In this document: piece by piece, positions 1 to 12,600 of the stretch
Position numbering within the stretch: position 1 is the first letter of the stretch
Layout of the letters: every line of letters starts with the position of its first letter
DNA from: Sanderia malayensis
Lineage: Eukaryota > Cnidaria > Scyphozoa > Semaeostomeae > Pelagiidae
Reading direction: 5' to 3'
Assembly: GCA_013076295.1 (NCBI GenBank)
Contig: RQOL01000876.1
Location: 3,472,001-3,536,000 of the forward strand
DNA: 64,000 nt
Translations under genes and position numbers: made by a program
The notes under the pieces: generated by a model
Told to the model about the DNA's origin: nothing
The model's input: only the letters and a program-made list of their open reading frames with translations
Database searches by the model: none

Positions 1-2022
1 GATACCACTTCCACACAACTGCAGACATCAAATAATACCATCAAATAATTACTTATAATAATGACCCAAATAATATAATAGTACCAACAAGAACGAGCTT
101 TTAAATTGTCGTATTAATATTTAATGTTTCCAATATTTGACTGCGCAATACCTAATGCGAGTAATAAACGTAGAAAAAAATAGCGAGTTCAACTTCTTTT
201 ACTTACGAAAAATATCAGATTGAATGCAAACAGAAGATATTTTATTACGCTGATTCCCCCTTCAACCATTATTGCAGTTCTTGTTGCTGACGAAGGAGTT
301 TTTCAATCAGAGTGATGGACTTTAAAAATAAACAAAAACGCGGAATGAGCTGATATGAAAAATATCTTAACTCATCATATATTAGACTTTGTTTTTATAA
401 AAGCAATTACATATATATTTGTAATTTTATTGTCAACGACAGCTTCATACCTAAATAAACAATATTGTTTATCAAGGTCAACAAAATGACCTTCGCAAAG
501 CTTGGGCCTAACTAAACTAAGGTGTGTGCATGTTGTTGTTGTCTTTAAGCTCCCGGAGGACTACTCATAAAACAATAGTCTAAACAGCATACAAAATCAT
601 AGCTCAGTAGAAATATGTATAATAAAATGGCTCCTTACAACAGGTCTGGAATTCTCTTTCAGCAATCAAATACTTCACACCTTTCCGTTCAGATGTAAAA
701 AGCGTCTTTGTGGAATTTGTTTTGTTTGTTGGGGAATCTAAATCCGCTGCGCATGCGTTTTAAGCACATCAGAGTGAATGATGTCATGTGAAAATATTAA
801 ATTGCGTGGCAAGATTTGCAGGGGGCGCTGCCAGGCAGAAAAGGAAAGAATTATAACATTAATTAATTTGTAATGAAACGAAAACGAATATCATGATAAT
901 ATATCACATCACTTACGTACACTATACAGTAATCAAAAGCCCTTAACGCTTGCTTAGGAGTGCGTCAACCGTTTTTTATAAGTAACTGAAAACATAATAC
1001 CTGCCAAGTTTCAAAATAAAATTAATAAGACAATGAAATAACGAGTTCTGGATAACAGCGTATAGACTTAAAAATAGTTAAGCATAATAAAATTAAATAG
1101 CCAGGGTCTTATAGACTGAGAGCTTATGTGAGAAAACTCGAAAAAAAGCATGATGTTATGCTAAATTACATACTGTTATAAAAATATAATTTATTTACAA
1201 GCAATGAGTGAAACAAACGTAATAAACGTTTAACTGATTAGCAACGACGGCCCCGTATGCAAAGGAAGATAGTGCCTTCTCCGATCCAAGTCATTGTTAT
1301 AAGTCTGTACAGGTTACTATTTGGTTATGGATAGTAAGAATCTCTTCAGAAGCAAGAGTATATGGCGATAAGTATCACATGTTAATATGAACTGTATTTT
1401 TTAGGCGTCAGGGTTAGGGATAAGCTAAAGATACCTTAACAAAATATTTTTGCTGGATATCAGATCTGAAGAGTGACAAAATAGTCTGAAGAAAAGCAAA
1501 TCCGTAAATCTAAACAAAAGAAGGTGTCGCAGTTTACGAATCGAGTGAACTTGCTTAAAATGTATGTAAATGACGTCACAGCAACTTAAGAGTCAACAAA
1601 GCAAGCTCTATTACCCTTGACAACCTATCCAGTCCATGGCCTCGATTTGTACATTCAGTGCGAGACTCAGCTATCGCTGGAGATCTACTTTCATGGGGCT
1701 TTGGGGACAGATTTCTAAGCCGAATACTGAAAGTCTGTTGGGAGAATGTTTGTCTATGGCCTTCATTAAAGATACAGATTATCATAAATCTTCTTAAACA
1801 ACAAAGAAGAGATGAAAGATATTGTTACACTATGTTTGCATAGTTTCTTCAGTTTTAACAATGATCCCAGTAAACGTTTGTTAACGATGTGCCAGGAGTT
1901 CATAAAAGGACAACTATCCACTCCATAAGACACTGAACACGATTATCAGATGGTTAGCGCGTGATAATGGAACCAAATTATTACCTTGCCTAGAAGATCA
2001 AGAACAGCCAATAGAATATAGT
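1..2022. other. Gene-free 3' flank of the ETO gene
   Basis: I see no exon with family similarity and no convincing splice-bounded ORF on either strand. The sequence is AT-rich and unstructured. Part of it is probably the 3'UTR and downstream flank of the minus-strand ETO gene, whose stop codon is at 2023-2025. Confidence 0.6.
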
Positions 2023-5000
2023 CTAAGATGTAGGCGTCTTTCTGACGTAATCACTCAATGAAGAGATTGGGTCTGTACTGGTGCTGGAAGGCGATACTGG
2101 TGATGTACTGCCACCTCCTCTTGATATCGGGCTGGATCTTTTATCTGGTGACAATCTATCTGCTGATTTTGGTGACTTCTTCTCCGATCCGCTGCCCTGC
2201 TTACCACACTCTCTGTGATGGTTTTCCCAATCCTTGTGCTGACAGAATGCACCGCAATATCGTGCAATGTTGCAGCCACTGCACGTCTCATTTGCCTTCC
2301 TTCCACAGTTCCAGCAGTTCTGTAAACGGATTCAAAAAGCGCTATACTAGAGGTTATACTTGCTGTAGCCTAAATACAAGACAATTCACAAGGCATAATA
2401 ATTATAATGCTTTTGAGGTGCACAGATAAGAGCCTCTACTGGAAATCTGTAACCCTGCCATAAACTTTTTCATAAACTCTGTGATAAACCTGGCATAAAC
2501 TCTGTGATAAACTCTGTGATAAACTCTGTCATAAAATCTGTGATAAACATAGCTGGGTAGCTCCAAAGTCGAACAAAGAAACCTCCAGATATCTGCCGAA
2601 ACTAAACTGGAAGCATCTTCAGAAGCAAGCGGAAAGGCAGAAAAAAACAACTCACCTCTCGCGAGTTCTCTTGCCTGTTAATCATAGACAGTGTTTCTTC
2701 AGTCGCTTGTCTCCTTGCTTCGGAGACTGCCTTGTCCATTCTTTGATGCGCCTGTGCAAGGGCTTCGTTTGCTTTCTCCTCCGCAGCACAAACAGCTTTC
2801 TGTAACTCGATCACCGCCTGTCGCTTCACGTCACTCACAGCCTCTTCTGCCCGCTTCCTCACTTCAGTAACACGGTCCTCCGTCTGCTTCAAGGTCTTTG
2901 CCATCAAATCAGCTGGAAAACAACAAAAACGTTATAAAAATCAACCAATAATACACCACATGCTTAATCGCATTTGTTCCAAATTATTTTATGCAAAAGT
3001 CTGAGTGGATTGAATTGAGTAACATTGAACGGGCAGCGTATCTGTGACAGCATCTTTACCTGCCCTCCTTTTCACTTCAGCCTCTGCATCATCAGTCATT
3101 CTTCTCGCCCAAGACGCCATTTCCTCTCTGTCTCGGATGCACCTTTCTTGCAAAACTGATACAGCCCTCTTTGCTTTTTCTATTATGCTCATAGCACACT
3201 GCAGCATCTGAAGAAAAAGCCACGATGAGAGGTGTCAGCGGTTTGAAGCTATAACAATACACTGAAAAACCTTGTGCAACGATTGCTATTTCCAAACGAA
3301 GTTTGCCGATTAGAGATAAGCTGAGACTATAAATTACCGTCTCCACGTTTCTCCAGTCATCTGAGTCTTGTTTGATGCTTTCAAGCAATCTTTCTGCAAA
3401 CACGGAGCCATCCATGTCCGGTGGTGGGACTGGAAAATCAAGACATAACGAATTAAAACACCCTACATTTGAGCCTCATTTAAGGCAACAAATAAATAAA
3501 TCAAATAACAGGAGTTATTATGTGGACATGCTAAATTCTTTACCAGGACAAGAACGTTTGTTCGGGGAATTTCCAACTTCTGGAATACCATTTTCTTTTG
3601 GTCTAAAAATAAAAGTCTCGATTAAAACACGACTATAAGAGCTTCAATCTTGCTTAAAAGTTTATCAAAAGCCGTCAATGATTCATCTGTTTATCATAGC
3701 GAAACATTTCTGCCACGGCGTGATCAATGGTTTTTTTCACAAAAAAGACTGAAAGCGGATTAGAGTAGATTTCTTGCGCCCATGATAAGCATTGTTGAGA
3801 CGAACATGAAATAAATGCAAGATGATTTAAGTCGACGAAATTAGGAAAGCACGAAAAACATTTTCAGCTCAGCACGGGGTTCATTGAATCAAGAAATCGG
3901 TGGATAATGACAAATATAATAAACCCAAGAAAAACATCTGTTCGATCTCGCTGTTGATGTGGTCGAATCGAACAAGCTGCTATGCTCCATGACGCAGGTG
4001 CCTGACACATGTTCGCATTAATGCATCATAATCATCAGCTATCATTCAATCGTCCATTCATTGGTAAATTGGTCAATTAAAATACAGGATCATTGGCATA
4101 CAGTAAAGCACTCCTCCGCAGAAGCAACGCGACATGCTACTTCACAACAGCCCAGTGAAGTTGTGCAAGAAGGATGCAGTAAGCTACTTGTGTGGTCGTG
4201 CCAGTCGGCAAACAAATGCAAAGCCCACCAATTCTCAGCACTCTGACTACACGGCGGAGTATCCCAGCACGGTTAAACTACAATTCTACAAGAAGCAATG
4301 CACAGATGAAGTCAAAAACTACATCCGCTGACCTCCTTTAGCAGCAGCGAAAAAACTAGAACGATTAATTATTGACAAGCGAATTCGTCTTGTTTGCTAA
4401 TCTTCCTGACACGAGCAAGCCAAATGAATCGCTTTGTTTCGACTACACGCTTTTTGTGGCTTGATAACATCACGATTCCTAGGATATTCTGCACCTGGTA
4501 TGCACAGTTGCAATCAAAATCATGCCTCTGATCAAATGAAACATCCTGTACCCTTCTGTTTAAGGATAAACAGTCTCTAGAAAGCTTTTTAGTTCACGAT
4601 AGTGCGGTGACGAAAATTGGCCATAGAATGTCACCAAGATAAAGAGAATCGGGCAACTTCGTAAATAATCAAAGATGCACTTCACATATAGCTATAATTG
4701 TGCTTTCATTTGACTTTTTCAAGTGCTAGTCCACATATAATCAACCGGGGCAATTTTTTGCACATGTGGAAAAAATGTTATTATGTTGCCAACGCTAGAG
4801 AGGAGCTTTACCGTATGTAGCAAGAAGCATGCGTCTTGATTTTATACAAAACAATAAGACATATATACAATGATAGCACAATGATTGCACAGACACCAGC
4901 AATAAGTCGTCGGTCTGTCGTGATAAATTATTCACTTCATAATTTATTAACGATATTGCTTCATAGTTGGTACTAGTTTCGTAAACGAAAAGATACCAGT

Positions 5001-6244
5001 AAATTACTGGTCATGTAATAATGAAATTATTCCACTTCTGCCATGCTTTATCACGAGGAATTCGTTTAAAGAAAAACTGCTGTGTCTATTCAACGTGACA
5101 AAGTCAAAAACGCGCATACTTCAGATTTTGTCTTACTGAAAAACACAGCTTTGTTTAAGGCTACATTTCGCAAATGTGCAAACTCTATTGCTCATATGGC
5201 GCTTATCTTACACAAAAAGTTAACAATGGCTGTAGTGATCTATATAAAAACTGGTGGTACCAGACACATGGCCGGTGAGATAAGGAAGCATTTTGCAGCA
5301 AGAGACACAGACAGAAAACATCATTATTTCAGATATTATGCATGTTGCTTACCTGTCAAGCTCCATTTTTCTTTTATCACCAACTCCAACTCGTTCCCCA
5401 ACAAATTCATCCGGATCAAGATGAAGTCTTTCTCTGTCATGCAGCATTGGCTCATGCTGGCTTAGATATTGATGTGGGGATTGCTTGGCAATCTGAGAGC
5501 ATTGAATCAGCTCTTGTTGCAACAGGGGCAAGTTTGCCTGAAATATGAAGTGCGAAGTCATAGTCGTAATCTGATTTTCAGATAGTTTATGAAATTTACA
5601 GAAATATTCCAAACACTTTCATACACACAAGCTATCCTGGGATTTTAGACACTAGAAAACTCAGAATGGGGTGTAGAAGTGAGAAAGATGTCTGTTGAAT
5701 TTTACCTTCAAAAATGGAATGACAAATGGCCGCAAAGGGAAGTTGGTTGCATCTTGCAGTTGTTGATGGAATTCTTCAACCGTCATGGCATTATTCTGGA
5801 AATTGACCAATCAATGCATCAATAAACTTAACTGTAGCACAATTGAAAAAGTAGTTTCCAAAAGAAGAAGTTATGAACTCACCACGAGATTCACGATAAG
5901 ACTGCGAACTCTTTCTCCAATCTCCGGTGATATATCTGAGCCAAACTGTTGCAAGGTTGTGAGGAACCTCTTTAGCTTACTCAGTTGTCTTGCACCACAC
6001 GTTGGTGGGAGTTGATTTCCATTGGCAAGCCCAGGTGAAAGTGGTCGATTTGGACTGGCAGGATGTCCATTAATTATGCTTGGATTAATTGAAGTAATTG
6101 GTCTGCCATCATGCATTATTGGCCCACTATTGGGTGGATGGCTAGAAATTGGTGATGATACAATAGCAGCAACAGAGGGATTAGTAATTGACATCTGGGC
6201 TGAGTTTGGAGCAGGAGAGTCTGGCATTCTAGCTTCTCTGTGAT
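2023..6244 (-). CDS. ETO/MTG family transcriptional co-repressor (RUNX1T1/CBFA2T-like)
   Basis: Nuclear scaffold that bridges DNA-bound transcription factors to HDAC/NCoR co-repressors. Exons in transcript order: 6244-5883, 5795-5706, 5537-5353, 3429-3338, 3207-3060, 2912-2656 and 2319-2023 (stop TAG). The first carries MPDSP at 6227, the conserved start of one vertebrate isoform, and then the NHR1/TAFH domain ([19 protein letters not shown]), which continues through the next two exons. 3429-3060 encodes the NHR2 oligomerisation helix, 2912-2656 the Ala/Glu-rich NHR3 coiled coil, and 2319-2023 the NHR4 MYND zinc finger ([20 protein letters not shown]). The strong acceptor at 6244 implies an upstream 5' exon that I could not place. 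The phases of exons 5537-5353 and 3429-3338 do not match directly, so at least one linker exon between 3430 and 5352 is missing from this model. Family assignment is very secure; paralogue identity (RUNX1T1, CBFA2T2 or CBFA2T3) is not resolvable. Confidence 0.93.
2460..2552. repeat. Short tandem repeat, ~12-bp unit, in an ETO intron
   Basis: About seven imperfect copies of a unit resembling CTCTGTGATAAA lie in the intron between the NHR3 and MYND exons of the ETO gene. They create a repetitive translation on the minus strand (YHRV repeats) that is not a protein. Confidence 0.8.
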
Positions 6245-6359
6245 CTGTAGGCAAAGAAAAAGCTACAAGTTGATCATCACTGACTGGCATTGTACAAATG
6301 TTGTAAAACTTAAAGCATAAATTTGTTAGTTTCTTGCTTTCTACCATTGATAGTGAATT

Positions 6360-8100
6360 ATGATTGAAGCAATGCAGTGTATACCTTTATTACTACATAT
6401 TGTTAAATCGAAAAAGTACTATAACGTCATTAATTGTGAAATTATCTGCATGTGAAAAGCCATGAACAAATGTGGAGTTGTATGAATAATAAATAAGATG
6501 ATGATAACAGACTGCTGCAGAGATTGAGGTTATAAAATGATTGCTTTCCTAATTAAATTACCATCGACTCGCACAGCAGTTCTTTATGGCAACAAAATAG
6601 ATAAGCGTGTAAAAATCTCGAGGATCTCGCCTTTACAAATGAATAAATCGTGTTCAGAATGTCGAGAGAGGGTAGTATAGTAAGAAAGTAGGAATATCAA
6701 AGGAAGTAAATGTCGTTAAGTATGATAAGCGAGTTTCTATTCGTTACTCTTGAAGAACTTATAACAATGAAATTTACGTTTGCATTTTAAACAACGGTTT
6801 TTAGAAGGCTCCGCATATCCCAATTACCCCTGTTTGAAAAAACAAGGAAGACGTTCCAAGGAAACGGGGCCTAAATGGCCTAATTAATCACACGTACTTT
6901 TGAATAAGAAAAACAAACGGCAAATATACTAAATAATGTCTTAGCCGTCACCTTTGTGTGCAGAAAATGCTCAGCTTTAAAAAAACCAACCAGACAGCTA
7001 TTAAAAATATCCAAACGTAGTAGAATCAGGCAGTGTTTGGTAGTAGAAGTTCAGCATAAAACTATAAAACCACCCGTTGGCTATTCATTGACCTTGTGAC
7101 ACAACTTGCACAATTGCATGATATTAAATTTTAATTCCGCTTGCTTCGGTGGTTTCAAGAAACTGGTAGATCGCCAACCCGTTAGGACAATTAAATACCA
7201 ACAATACTACACAATACTATACACCTACCTATATTTCTATAATTTTGTTTTCTTACCCAAGTAAGGTAGTACTATTTAAGCCAGCGTGAAGTAATCATTC
7301 AAAATCTTCAAAGCTGGTACGGCAGGCAGACAAACATTTAATTTAACAAATATTTTAACAGCAGTTATTCATCTCTTTCGGGAATTTGCTTTTTTGAAAT
7401 TGCATGATGTAGACTTTGAATAAAGGTCTTATTTTAGTTGTTCACTGGAGCACTTAATGTTTCTGCTATTCATTGTTGAACAATCGTCATCAGAAGAGAA
7501 AAGACAAAAGAAATAATCTTTTTCTCTGCCAACATATTGGACTGGACCTCAATTGATTTTTCCGTCCAAGAATGGTTTTTGTCATCTCATCATCAATCTT
7601 GCGATAACGGGTCGGGAAGATTACCCCAGGTGTCAGAAAGGTGTCAAAAGGGTGTCACAATACAAAATGCATTATGCATTGTGTAATGTCTAGTTGAACA
7701 ATAGATAAGAGCAAAAACAATCATTTGCCACAAAATATGGCAAAACAACAAATAATTTTTTTGCAAACGCAACATTATTAACCCTCCAACCCTTTTCTTG
7801 CCCGATTTACTATAATTAGACATTATCTTTGCGTTGCCTTAGATATTTCAGACAACAATATTACAGGTCTGCTCGCGAGGGCCTAAAGACAAGACCAGCT
7901 CCAAACATGCGGCGAAAATTTAACTTCGTAAAAAAGAGCTTCACGGCATACGATAGTAAACATTAAAACATCGTTATTAAAGTACCTGAAGTCTTGGTTG
8001 GCATATCACAATGACAAAACTCAAAAGGTACAGCAATAATAGGAACTCTACACGTCCATAAATTTAGCTGCAAGTTTGAGTTCGGTTTCTTTCTTCTTTA
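6360..8100. other. Non-coding, upstream part or intron of the ETO gene
   Basis: No coding exon recognised. It may be intron or promoter of the ETO gene because an additional 5' exon is expected. The only structure I noted is a triple AGGTGTCA-like repeat near 7628, listed separately. Confidence 0.5.
7628..7657 (+). promoter_or_regulatory. Three helically phased T-box-like half-sites
   Basis: AGGTGTCA occurs at 7628-7635 and again at 7639-7646, and GGTGTCA follows at 7651-7657. The start-to-start spacing is about 11 bp, close to one DNA turn. AGGTGT is the core of the T-box (Brachyury/Tbx) half-site. The arrangement is visible; a regulatory function is inference. Confidence 0.35.
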
Positions 8101-8105
8101 TCAGA

Positions 8106-8369
8106 TCAGATCAGCTGTCTGCCAACAGCGCATGTGTTTCTGCTCACGGTGGTGAGTTTTGTTCTGAGTTCGTGGACCTGTTTTTTTATTTCTTTAATTT
8201 TTCTATTGCGTTGTTCTAGCTCATGCAAGTTTTTAATATGCTGGGGACCGACATCTTTATGTATATCAAAATTTTTGGACAGACTCAGACCCAGAAAATA
8301 CTTCATCAACGGAAGAGCCAAATCCAAATCCAAAATTTGACTGAAATATGGATAACAAATAGTCGACAC
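8106..8369 (-). CDS. Unrecognised small ORF or exon, Leu-rich then Lys/Glu-rich helix
   Basis: Open frame of 87 codons. A good acceptor (CCATATTTCAG) sits inside it, just before a segment reading QILDLDLALPLMKYFLGL, and a charged, probably helical segment follows (residues ~45-75, rich in E, R and K). An internal AG-GT donor follows the helix. This pattern could be an internal exon of an unannotated gene, but I recognise no family and see no partner exons. Treat it as hypothetical. Confidence 0.25.
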   Translation of the reverse strand: MSTICYPYFSQILDLDLALPLMKYFLGLSLSKNFDIHKDVGPQHIKNLHELEQRNRKIKEIKKQVHELRTKLTTVSRNTCAVGRQLI

Positions 8370-9391
8370 ATACTATTTAGAACCTTCTTATCACGTTAAG
8401 ACAACTTTCAGCCCTCTAAGGTAATTGGTTCGAAAGCTACAGTCTCGAACTGGCTGCAACAAGCGAATTAATTTATCTATCATCCATGGAAGGATGATAC
8501 ATAACCTTTGTCATATCCCCCTAATGTGCACCCCTGACTGCAAATGGCCATTCTCGTGCGCGAATCGAGAGTTTGAAGAGCTTTTGAAATATGTAGCAAT
8601 GAGATTTATTTTCTGGAAGAGCTTTTTTTCTTTGTTTATCATCCAAGCGCGACAGGTTCCTTGGTGTCATGCAAGGGCTTAACGGAGCTAATTCGCCCAA
8701 ATCTCGTGTAGCATTGTACATTTCACACGACTATTTACTCCGCTTTTTATCTTCAGCGCAAGAAAGATGTCTATGTGAATGATTTCTACGCTTGTGATCA
8801 GATCACGAAGAGGCTATCTAATTTTACGTCCACTATCATCCGTCAGATTAAATATTCTGTATTTTATTTTATTACAGGATAAAGCGTCCATTTTTATAAA
8901 GAAATGAATTGCCTGCTGAAAAGAGCTTATTATCTGATGGAAATCTCTTGAAATACATTAGGCCTGCTTGCGACCATATGGAGGAGAAACCGTACAGGCA
9001 GCTGGCTACAAGGCTGGCACCCCCAACTTAGGAATGCGCGGGGGGCATCCCGATATCGGGGATCAATTTACGCCCCAATGAACTGTTCCAACCAGAAGAA
9101 CTGCGTCTGATTGAAAAAGAGACTGTTTGATAAAAGACTAGTTGGTATATTTTCTCTGACACTCCCAACACATTTCATCCATTATCAGCAATTTCTTTTC
9201 AGTTGTTATTAAGCGGAGCGATATCTTTTTTTGGCAAAATAAGCAAGCGTGACCAGCACGAGTGTCACGCGCGCGCACGAATAAAAGAAAGCACAACGAG
9301 CAGTCATTGAAGTTCACCACACTTAATGTACATTGCCTTTTCAAAATAACATGTTTCACAATCGCATCCTATTTTGTCGCATTTTTTGAGT

Positions 9392-9622
9392 ATGCGAGTC
9401 GATAAATTGCAGTTTTACGACGAAGCGTATACTGTGATTAATAAAATATTTATTGAAGTCGTAAAAAATGTTAATGGAACTGGAGAAAAATTGGCGTTTC
9501 TCAAGGAAATGGGTTTCGCAAACCAAGGACTAAAACTTCGATTATCTGACGATATGGTTTTGGTTAGTTGGCTTAAATATATATACAACTATGTCTACAA
9601 AGCTATTCACAAGATACAATGA
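9392..9622 (+). CDS. Unrecognised short ORF
   Basis: Open frame from an ATG at 9392, 76 codons to a stop. The first ~50 residues have a protein-like mixture (DEAYTVINKIFIEVVKNV, then FLKEMGFANQGLKLRL), and a possible GT donor follows the SDDM codons. No family recognised, no neighbouring exon found, and the base composition resembles the surrounding non-coding DNA. It may be chance. Confidence 0.2.
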   Translation: MRVDKLQFYDEAYTVINKIFIEVVKNVNGTGEKLAFLKEMGFANQGLKLRLSDDMVLVSWLKYIYNYVYKAIHKIQ

Positions 9623-9629
9623 TAACCCA

Positions 9630-12600
9630 CATGTTCTAACTTGCGCTTGCGTGTCGCAAGTTAAAAACACTCTAAAATAGCTGTAATTTTAAGCCAGAAA
9701 CAGAATATTTAATCCACTATTTTAGAAGTATAATAGCGATGAAATCTATAACTGTCAAAAAATCATTTGCAGGGAAAATTTTTCAACTTCTGAGGTATAT
9801 ATACCTTTAATTAACATTTAAAAGTTATATAGGTCTGGAGTGACATTGGCTTGAAATATCAATGTCTGATTCTGATCTCATCTCTGACTGCTTTTAATTT
9901 ACGGATCAACTAATAGCGTCATGGAATTATCATTTGGGAACTGTGATTCTAAAATAAGACATAATGTGTTTCCTTTTTTGTCCAGAAACTGATCCGAAAA
10001 AAGCTTTTTGTTTCCCATATTTACTACTCTTCATGGAGGAGGCGTGGGGCGAAGTGGACTTGTGCAGTATGCGTTTCTGTGATTTAATCTAATTCTCAGT
10101 CTGACTGACTCTACTGACATCATCTGATTGAATCAGAGTCACTCATAATAACAGGAGTATACAAGTATACAGGATTTTATGGCTAAAAATACCAGTATCA
10201 ATGTCAAATAATTGAAGTGAGCAGAAAGCTGAGCCAAGGCAGAATGACAAGGCAGAATAAAAGTTGTTGATGACGTAATTGAGGTGACGTCGAATGAAAA
10301 CGTGGACTTCCCGTGCGTGTCAATTATCGTTTCTAGGCCTTTGCCAATTGGCATCACTAAGGTCCGACACATTCTTCAAGCCTATATTTGCTAGGAACCA
10401 TGACACCATTACTTAAAAATTCTTACAAAGCAAGAATATCTACAATGATGCCACCTAATTAGTGTACTCTTGGGAAATATTTATCTTGCGCGGCATTGCT
10501 TGAATGGCAGTTTTTCCAAGTGTTGAATTTAGATTTTTGCTTCTGCTTCGTAGCGCATGAAGGAAAATTAATGTTGATAACGATTATAGCAGAACACATT
10601 TCTTGTCTGTTTTTGAAAAATCTTGAATTTTGGTCGCAGCAAGCAGTTGGAGAAATACACACGTATGTTATCCACGTGAAAAATATATTGCTTATTAAAT
10701 ATTAATGGATATAAATAATACATTTGCAATTTGTGCAACTGCTCGATTCATTAAACTTTTAACAGCAGCTAAAATGATCTCGCCACAATTTGAATTTAGA
10801 GTGTCGAGAATAACATGCATGGCAGAAAACAAGGATCGCGTTTTTTCTTGAAAACATTAGGCTTTCGGCGGATTTCATGTAATTAGCAAGGAAATGCAAA
10901 AGTTAATTTCCTTCCACAACTTGCATTGTTAGAAACAAGCTTTATTATCAACCTATACACTTTTTGTTTGTCTTGAGATTTGTTCTACATTATTCATGAA
11001 CGTAAATTTTTCAAATTAAAAAATGTGGTTTGGAGCATTTTCCCTCTTGTCAAAGATGAATAACGAATTATCTACGTGGAATACAGCCGGCAAGGATTGT
11101 CCTACAATATTAAGTTCTCATCTACGTATTTTCAATACGGTCGTTTCAGAAATCGCCTTGTGTCTTAGGTCATGTATATGCGAAAACATCAACAAATAAT
11201 TTTTGTACAATACTCGAAAAACTGCAAAACTTTGTTTATCCATTCATTTGGGTATCAGAGATCTATTTTGAAATTTATTGTATACAGTTTAAAATTAACA
11301 TCTTGCATCAGCACTGCCTAGGCAAATAGTTGTATAATAAATCGAAAATGAATTAGAATAATTGCTATGCTTACAAGTAAAACCTCACAATACTATAATA
11401 CTAACAAGAACTGGCGTTTAATAACATTCTGATAAAATCATGAAGCTCTAACCTGGTCGCTTTTCTTGCCATAAAATCATCAACCACGATAGCCAAAGCA
11501 ATAGTCAACAAACCAAATTCATCGAAACACTAAAGCACGTGTTATTCTGTTCCAGCTAATTTGTATATGGTGAAGGTGAGATGTAAAATCGTTCAATAAT
11601 ACATCAACAGCTGGTAAAAGCTATTGTCATTTCATATATTCTCAAACGGGTGGTTATGCTCTCTTCTCGAGTGTGCGTATGGAAACACGAGGTAATGCTT
11701 TGTAGAGTCAAAATGTGCTGCAAATACGAAATCACGGGCAGCAAAGTCTTTTCAGGCGTTTATTCATTTTTATGCTTCTTCTATAGAGCACCGTTAAGAG
11801 CATGAAGTCATCATTATCTCGGAAAAGTTATCATGTATTCTTATTGAAAAACTTTCACAGAACCAAAATTTTTCTGTACATTGTCGACATAATATAATGA
11901 TTTGGGTCATAGTCTTCTTATTACTGAGATTATTGAGATAGAGAAATCCAAGAAGTTAATAATCAGGCCCCCTGCTACTCTTGCAAATGCTGGAGTTTAG
12001 ACTACAATAATTGTTTAGTCAAGGAGGTGGATTGTCCATAAAGCTTGATACTCATCAAAAAACTCTGTTGAGGATAATAATAGATGTCCCCCCCGTTTTG
12101 GCAAAGGACGTGAATCCTCAGAACATGCAATGGACAAATGCAGCTGCTCTAATTCTATTGTTCTTTCCCGCCACCTGCGCACCTCAAATCGAGGCAGCTG
12201 CAAGTGGCCAGAAATATTCACAGATAATTACAAAAAGCCAAATGTGACTATCTCAAGTACGCAGTTGGGCACAGGCAAATATTGTCTTTGACTTACATCC
12301 CGATCTATATGTATTTATGCTTTTCGTTCACACAAACCTGTTTGTTCAGCCAGTTAGGCCGGAGAATAAAAAACCCGTCCTACGATTTTAATTACTCTTT
12401 TTAGAGCCATTTCAACTCCTTTCTTCCTCTCTTGTTTGTACTTGTTCGCTCCAGCAAATCGATGCTATGAAAAGCAAGGCTTGTTGGCATCACGAGATTA
12501 CAAACCAGTGTTTCTCGTGCAAACAACGCTCAAAACAAATTCTACTTCGGATCCATGGTTGGGGTTAAAGGCAATGGTCATTTCTAAATAAAATTAAAAA

